Positions 61,586 through 64,000 of a DNA stretch of 64,000 nt are shown here, piece after piece. Position 1 is the first letter of the stretch, and every line of letters begins with the position of its first letter. The translations under genes and the position numbers were made by a program. Below the pieces are notes generated by a model, which was not told where the DNA came from, ran no database searches, and saw only the letters and a program-made list of their open reading frames with translations. The DNA lies in NCBI GenBank assembly GCA_016787895.1, contig JAEUTN010000010.1, positions 97,893-161,892 on the forward strand, written 5' to 3'. Origin of the DNA: Bacteroidia bacterium. GTDB taxonomy: Bacteria > Bacteroidota > Bacteroidia > B-17B0 > Aurantibacillaceae.

Positions 61586-64000
61586 ATGCTTTTTAAAAAA
61601 TTACGGTTTCTGAGTTTAGTTCTGGTTTTAGGTTTTTCTCAGCATTTATATTCTCAAAATGTTGGGAAAACGTCTTTAAATGTTAGTGCTACCGGAAGTA
61701 AATTTGCATCAACTGTGACTCCGGTTCCGGCTACAACAACACCGGTTCAGGGCTGCGATGAACCCGAGCCTGATCCCTGTGATGGAAATACATTTACACA
61801 AGGTGCCTGGGGTGCAGGGAACAACAATCCGGCCAGTACTTATCTCAACAGCTATTTTTCCACTTACTTTCCTAACGGATTAACCATAGGTTGTGGCAGC
61901 AGACAGTTAAAACTCACCAGCGCTGCAGCCGTTTTTGCTTTTTTACCTTCAGGAAGCACCCCGGCCATTTTACCAACTGGTACTTTAACCAATCCCGGAG
62001 GCGCTTATTCGAATGTCTTGGCCGGACAGTTGGTAGCCCTGACCTTAAACATGGGTTTTGACGCCAATAACGCCGGATTTTCTCCCTCAGCCCATTCATT
62101 AGCAAACTACACCATTACTTCAGGTACTTTCTCCGGCATGAGTGTAAGTGCCTTCTTAAACCTTGCCAATTCAATAATAGGAGGCTGTAGTTCACAATAT
62201 AGTTACAGCCAGTTGAATACTGCCGCTACCGCTATCAATGAAAACTACGATAATAACTCAAGTAATGGTTTTCTGGTTTGTCCTCCGGTGTGCAACATCA
62301 CTGTAACCGCTGTTTCCGGTAGCATTTCCTGCTTTTCAGGCAACACCAATGTAACTATCACTGCCACTGGAGGCACAGCACCGTATACCGGAACCGGCGT
62401 TTTCAGCCGTCCAGCCGGTGTTCATTCCTTCACCGTGAGTGATATTTATGGCTGCCAGTCGGTGAAAACCAAAACCCTCACCCAGCCTTCACAATTGGTT
62501 GCTACAGCTTCAAATGGAAGCATTTCTTGTTATGGTGGAACCGCAAGCATTTGTGTAAATGCTTCAGGCGGAACCCCGCCTTATTCAGGCACCGGAACCT
62601 TTACGCGTACAGCCGGCGTGCACTCTTTTACTGTTACCGACAGCAAAGGTTGTACTTCGGTGGTGAGCAAAGTATTGACCCAGCCTGCTCAGATAAATGT
62701 TTCTGCTACCAACGGAAGCATTTCCTGTTATGGAGGTACTGCAACCATTTGTGTTAACGCTTCAGGTGGTACTGCACCGTATTCCGGAACCGGAACTTTT
62801 ACCAGAACAGCAGGCGTTCATTCCTTCACCGTTACAGATAACAAAGGCTGCACTGCAGTAATCACCAGAACACTCACTCAACCTGCTCAATTGATTGTTT
62901 CTGCTACAAACGGAAGCATTTCTTGTTACGGTGGTACAGCCACCATTTGTGTTAATGCTTCGGGAGGAACTGCACCATATACCGGAACCGGAACCTTCAC
63001 GAGAACAACAGGTATTCATTCATTCACGGTAACCGATTACAAGGGTTGTACGGCTGTTATTACCAAAACACTCACACAACCTTCACAATTGCTTGCTACA
63101 GCTTCGAATGGAAGCATTTTTTGTTATGGTGGAACGGCAACCATTTGTGTAAATGCCTCAGGCGGAACCCCGCCTTATTCAGGAACCGGAACTTTCACCA
63201 GAGCCGCAGGTATTCATACTTTCATTGTAACTGACAGCAAGGGCTGTACAGCTGTGCTTACCAAAACACTCACTGAGCCCGCTCAATTAACTGTTACAGC
63301 TACAAACGGAATCATTTCTTGCTATGGCGGTACGGCAACTATTTGTATTAACGCTACCGGCGGAAGTGCACCTTATACAGGAACCGGAACTTTCACCAGA
63401 ACTGCAGGCGTTCATTCTTTTACCGTTACCGATAACAAAGGGTGTGCGTCTGTAATTACCAAAACACTCTCTCAGCCCACTCCATTAACTGTTAGCGCTA
63501 CAAACGGAACTATTTCTTGTTACGGTGGTACAGCTACCATCTGTGTAAATGCTTCAGGAGGCACTGCTCCATATACCGGAACCGGAACCTTTACCAGAAC
63601 AGCAGGTGTTCATTCATTCACGGTAACCGATAGTAATGGTTGTACGGCCATTGTCACAAAAACAATAACTCAGGTCGCCCCATTGAACGTCAGTATAAAT
63701 TCTTCAAATGGAACCTGCAACAACTCTAATTTGGGCTCCTCTACCTTAATCGTTACCGGAGGTTCAGCACCCTACTCCTACCTTTGGAGCAATACGGCTA
63801 CAACTTCGGTTATTAACGGGCTGAGTGCCGGAACCTACACTGCCTGGGTTACCGATGCCAATGCCTGCACCGGCTCTTCCACTACTTCCATAAGCGTTGT
63901 GGCTTGTTGCAATGTAACTTCTCCGGGCAGCATCAGCGGTTCAACAACAAGTTGCGGTTCGCTGTGCAACCTCACTTTTGGAAGCAATGCTCCTGCTTCG
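61586..64000 (+). CDS. Large repeat-rich surface protein with SprB-like repeats (5' part)
   Basis: Open for 805 codons from the ATG at 61586 to the window edge, so the gene is truncated by the window. A signal peptide (FLSLVLVLGFSQHLYSQ) is followed by a ~230-residue region with Cys and Gly/Thr/Ser (about 25-235). Then come seven tandem 66-residue repeats, each with xGSISCYGGTATICVNASGG and a CTAVITKTLTQP-like end, and a divergent eighth unit. Repeats resemble SprB motifs (gliding-type adhesins) with paired Cys. A T9SS sorting domain would be expected beyond the edge but is not visible. Confidence 0.88.
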   Translation, partial: MLFKKLRFLSLVLVLGFSQHLYSQNVGKTSLNVSATGSKFASTVTPVPATTTPVQGCDEPEPDPCDGNTFTQGAWGAGNNNPASTYLNSYFSTYFPNGLTIGCGSRQLKLTSAAAVFAFLPSGSTPAILPTGTLTNPGGAYSNVLAGQLVALTLNMGFDANNAGFSPSAHSLANYTITSGTFSGMSVSAFLNLANSIIGGCSSQYSYSQLNTAATAINENYDNNSSNGFLVCPPVCNITVTAVSGSISCFSGNTNVTITATGGTAPYTGTGVFSRPAGVHSFTVSDIYGCQSVKTKTLTQPSQLVATASNGSISCYGGTASICVNASGGTPPYSGTGTFTRTAGVHSFTVTDSKGCTSVVSKVLTQPAQINVSATNGSISCYGGTATICVNASGGTAPYSGTGTFTRTAGVHSFTVTDNKGCTAVITRTLTQPAQLIVSATNGSISCYGGTATICVNASGGTAPYTGTGTFTRTTGIHSFTVTDYKGCTAVITKTLTQPSQLLATASNGSIFCYGGTATICVNASGGTPPYSGTGTFTRAAGIHTFIVTDSKGCTAVLTKTLTEPAQLTVTATNGIISCYGGTATICINATGGSAPYTGTGTFTRTAGVHSFTVTDNKGCASVITKTLSQPTPLTVSATNGTISCYGGTATICVNASGGTAPYTGTGTFTRTAGVHSFTVTDSNGCTAIVTKTITQVAPLNVSINSSNGTCNNSNLGSSTLIVTGGSAPYSYLWSNTATTSVINGLSAGTYTAWVTDANACTGSSTTSISVVACCNVTSPGSISGSTTSCGSLCNLTFGSNAPAS
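62302..63687 (+). repeat. Seven tandem 198-bp repeats
   Basis: The marker CATTTC/TATTTC (start of the GSISCYGG codons) recurs at 62323, 62521, 62719, 62917, 63115, 63313 and 63511, an exact period of 198 bp (66 codons). The first unit is more divergent; the rest are highly similar at DNA and protein level. Confidence 0.95.

Noticed and set aside
62302..63687. Regular 198-bp repeats as a CRISPR-like array
   Set aside because: The repeats stay in one open reading frame, have no unique spacers, and encode a known kind of surface repeat.

Overview
The window looks like chromosomal DNA of a Bacteroidota bacterium, probably of the Flavobacteriales/Sphingobacteriales type. Three things support this. 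Most recognisable promoters carry the Bacteroidota -7 box TAnnTTTG, and Shine-Dalgarno sequences are largely absent. There are type IX secretion (T9SS) sorting domains, SprB-like repeats and TonB-dependent receptors with carboxypeptidase-regulatory-like N-termini. The gene content also fits: rplY with an Ala-rich tail, an H1-like Lys/Ala/Pro protein, BatA, a DUF1573-yajC-ybbR-coaE cluster, DUF6089 and OmpA with TSP3 repeats. No phage, CRISPR array or large mobile island is visible, and the only recombinase is a solitary tyrosine recombinase at 11947-12954.

Layout. 1-3160: the end of an Omp85-type barrel, rplY, prs, then the oddest locus of the window. A tRNA-Leu(CAA) is preceded by two degenerate tRNA-Leu copies and followed by a GIY-YIG nuclease gene and a third decayed copy. 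The copies carry short palindromic inserts in their D-, anticodon- and T-loops, and the same 18-bp palindrome sits in the loop of the closing terminator. 3234-15317: envelope and secreted proteins (TonB-C-like protein, TPR lipoprotein, T9SS cargo), a tandem UspA, acetyl-CoA synthetase, the lone recombinase, and a GNAT/DUF389/Crp cluster. 15318-17807: an exported pirin flanked by two inversely oriented members of an intergenic repeat family, then YceI and NUDIX. 17886-24749: two transport units (a TonB receptor with a small membrane partner; a TSUP permease), a dolichol-phosphate-mannose-type glycosyltransferase, and the TolC end of an RND operon running to 28887. 29073-34482: a TolB-like protein, a P460-like lipoprotein, GT4, pyruvate dehydrogenase E1 beta, a T9SS cargo protein and a cold-shock gene with a long leader. 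34571-39570: a tightly packed four-gene operon that places an adenylyltransferase and a GT-C-like membrane protein between the two M16 peptidase halves. 40683-44478: DUF6089, then DUF1573, yajC, ybbR, coaE and a small helical protein. 44479-49908: a dihydroorotase lacking its metal ligands, a BatA protein, a membrane protein, tRNA-Met, and a fusion of an H1-like tail with a START-like domain. 49941-56056: a thiamin-type TonB receptor under a TPP riboswitch, then dxr, rseP and a secreted protein. 56062-64000: an OmpA/TSP3 protein, an AlkC-like glycosylase, an exported FrnE/DsbA-like protein, DUF6155-like and DUF3820 proteins, and the start of a giant adhesin with seven exact 198-bp repeats that runs off the window.

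How the genes work together. Much of the content is cell-envelope biology: barrels, TonB receptors, RND efflux, T9SS cargo, RseP, Bat, YajC. Housekeeping enzymes are mixed in: PRPP synthase, DXP reductoisomerase, CoaE, Acs, PDH-E1 beta. Several genes have a -7 box only a few bases from the start codon, so short-leader or leaderless messages are predicted. All functional calls rest on reading motifs and family resemblance; no database search was run.
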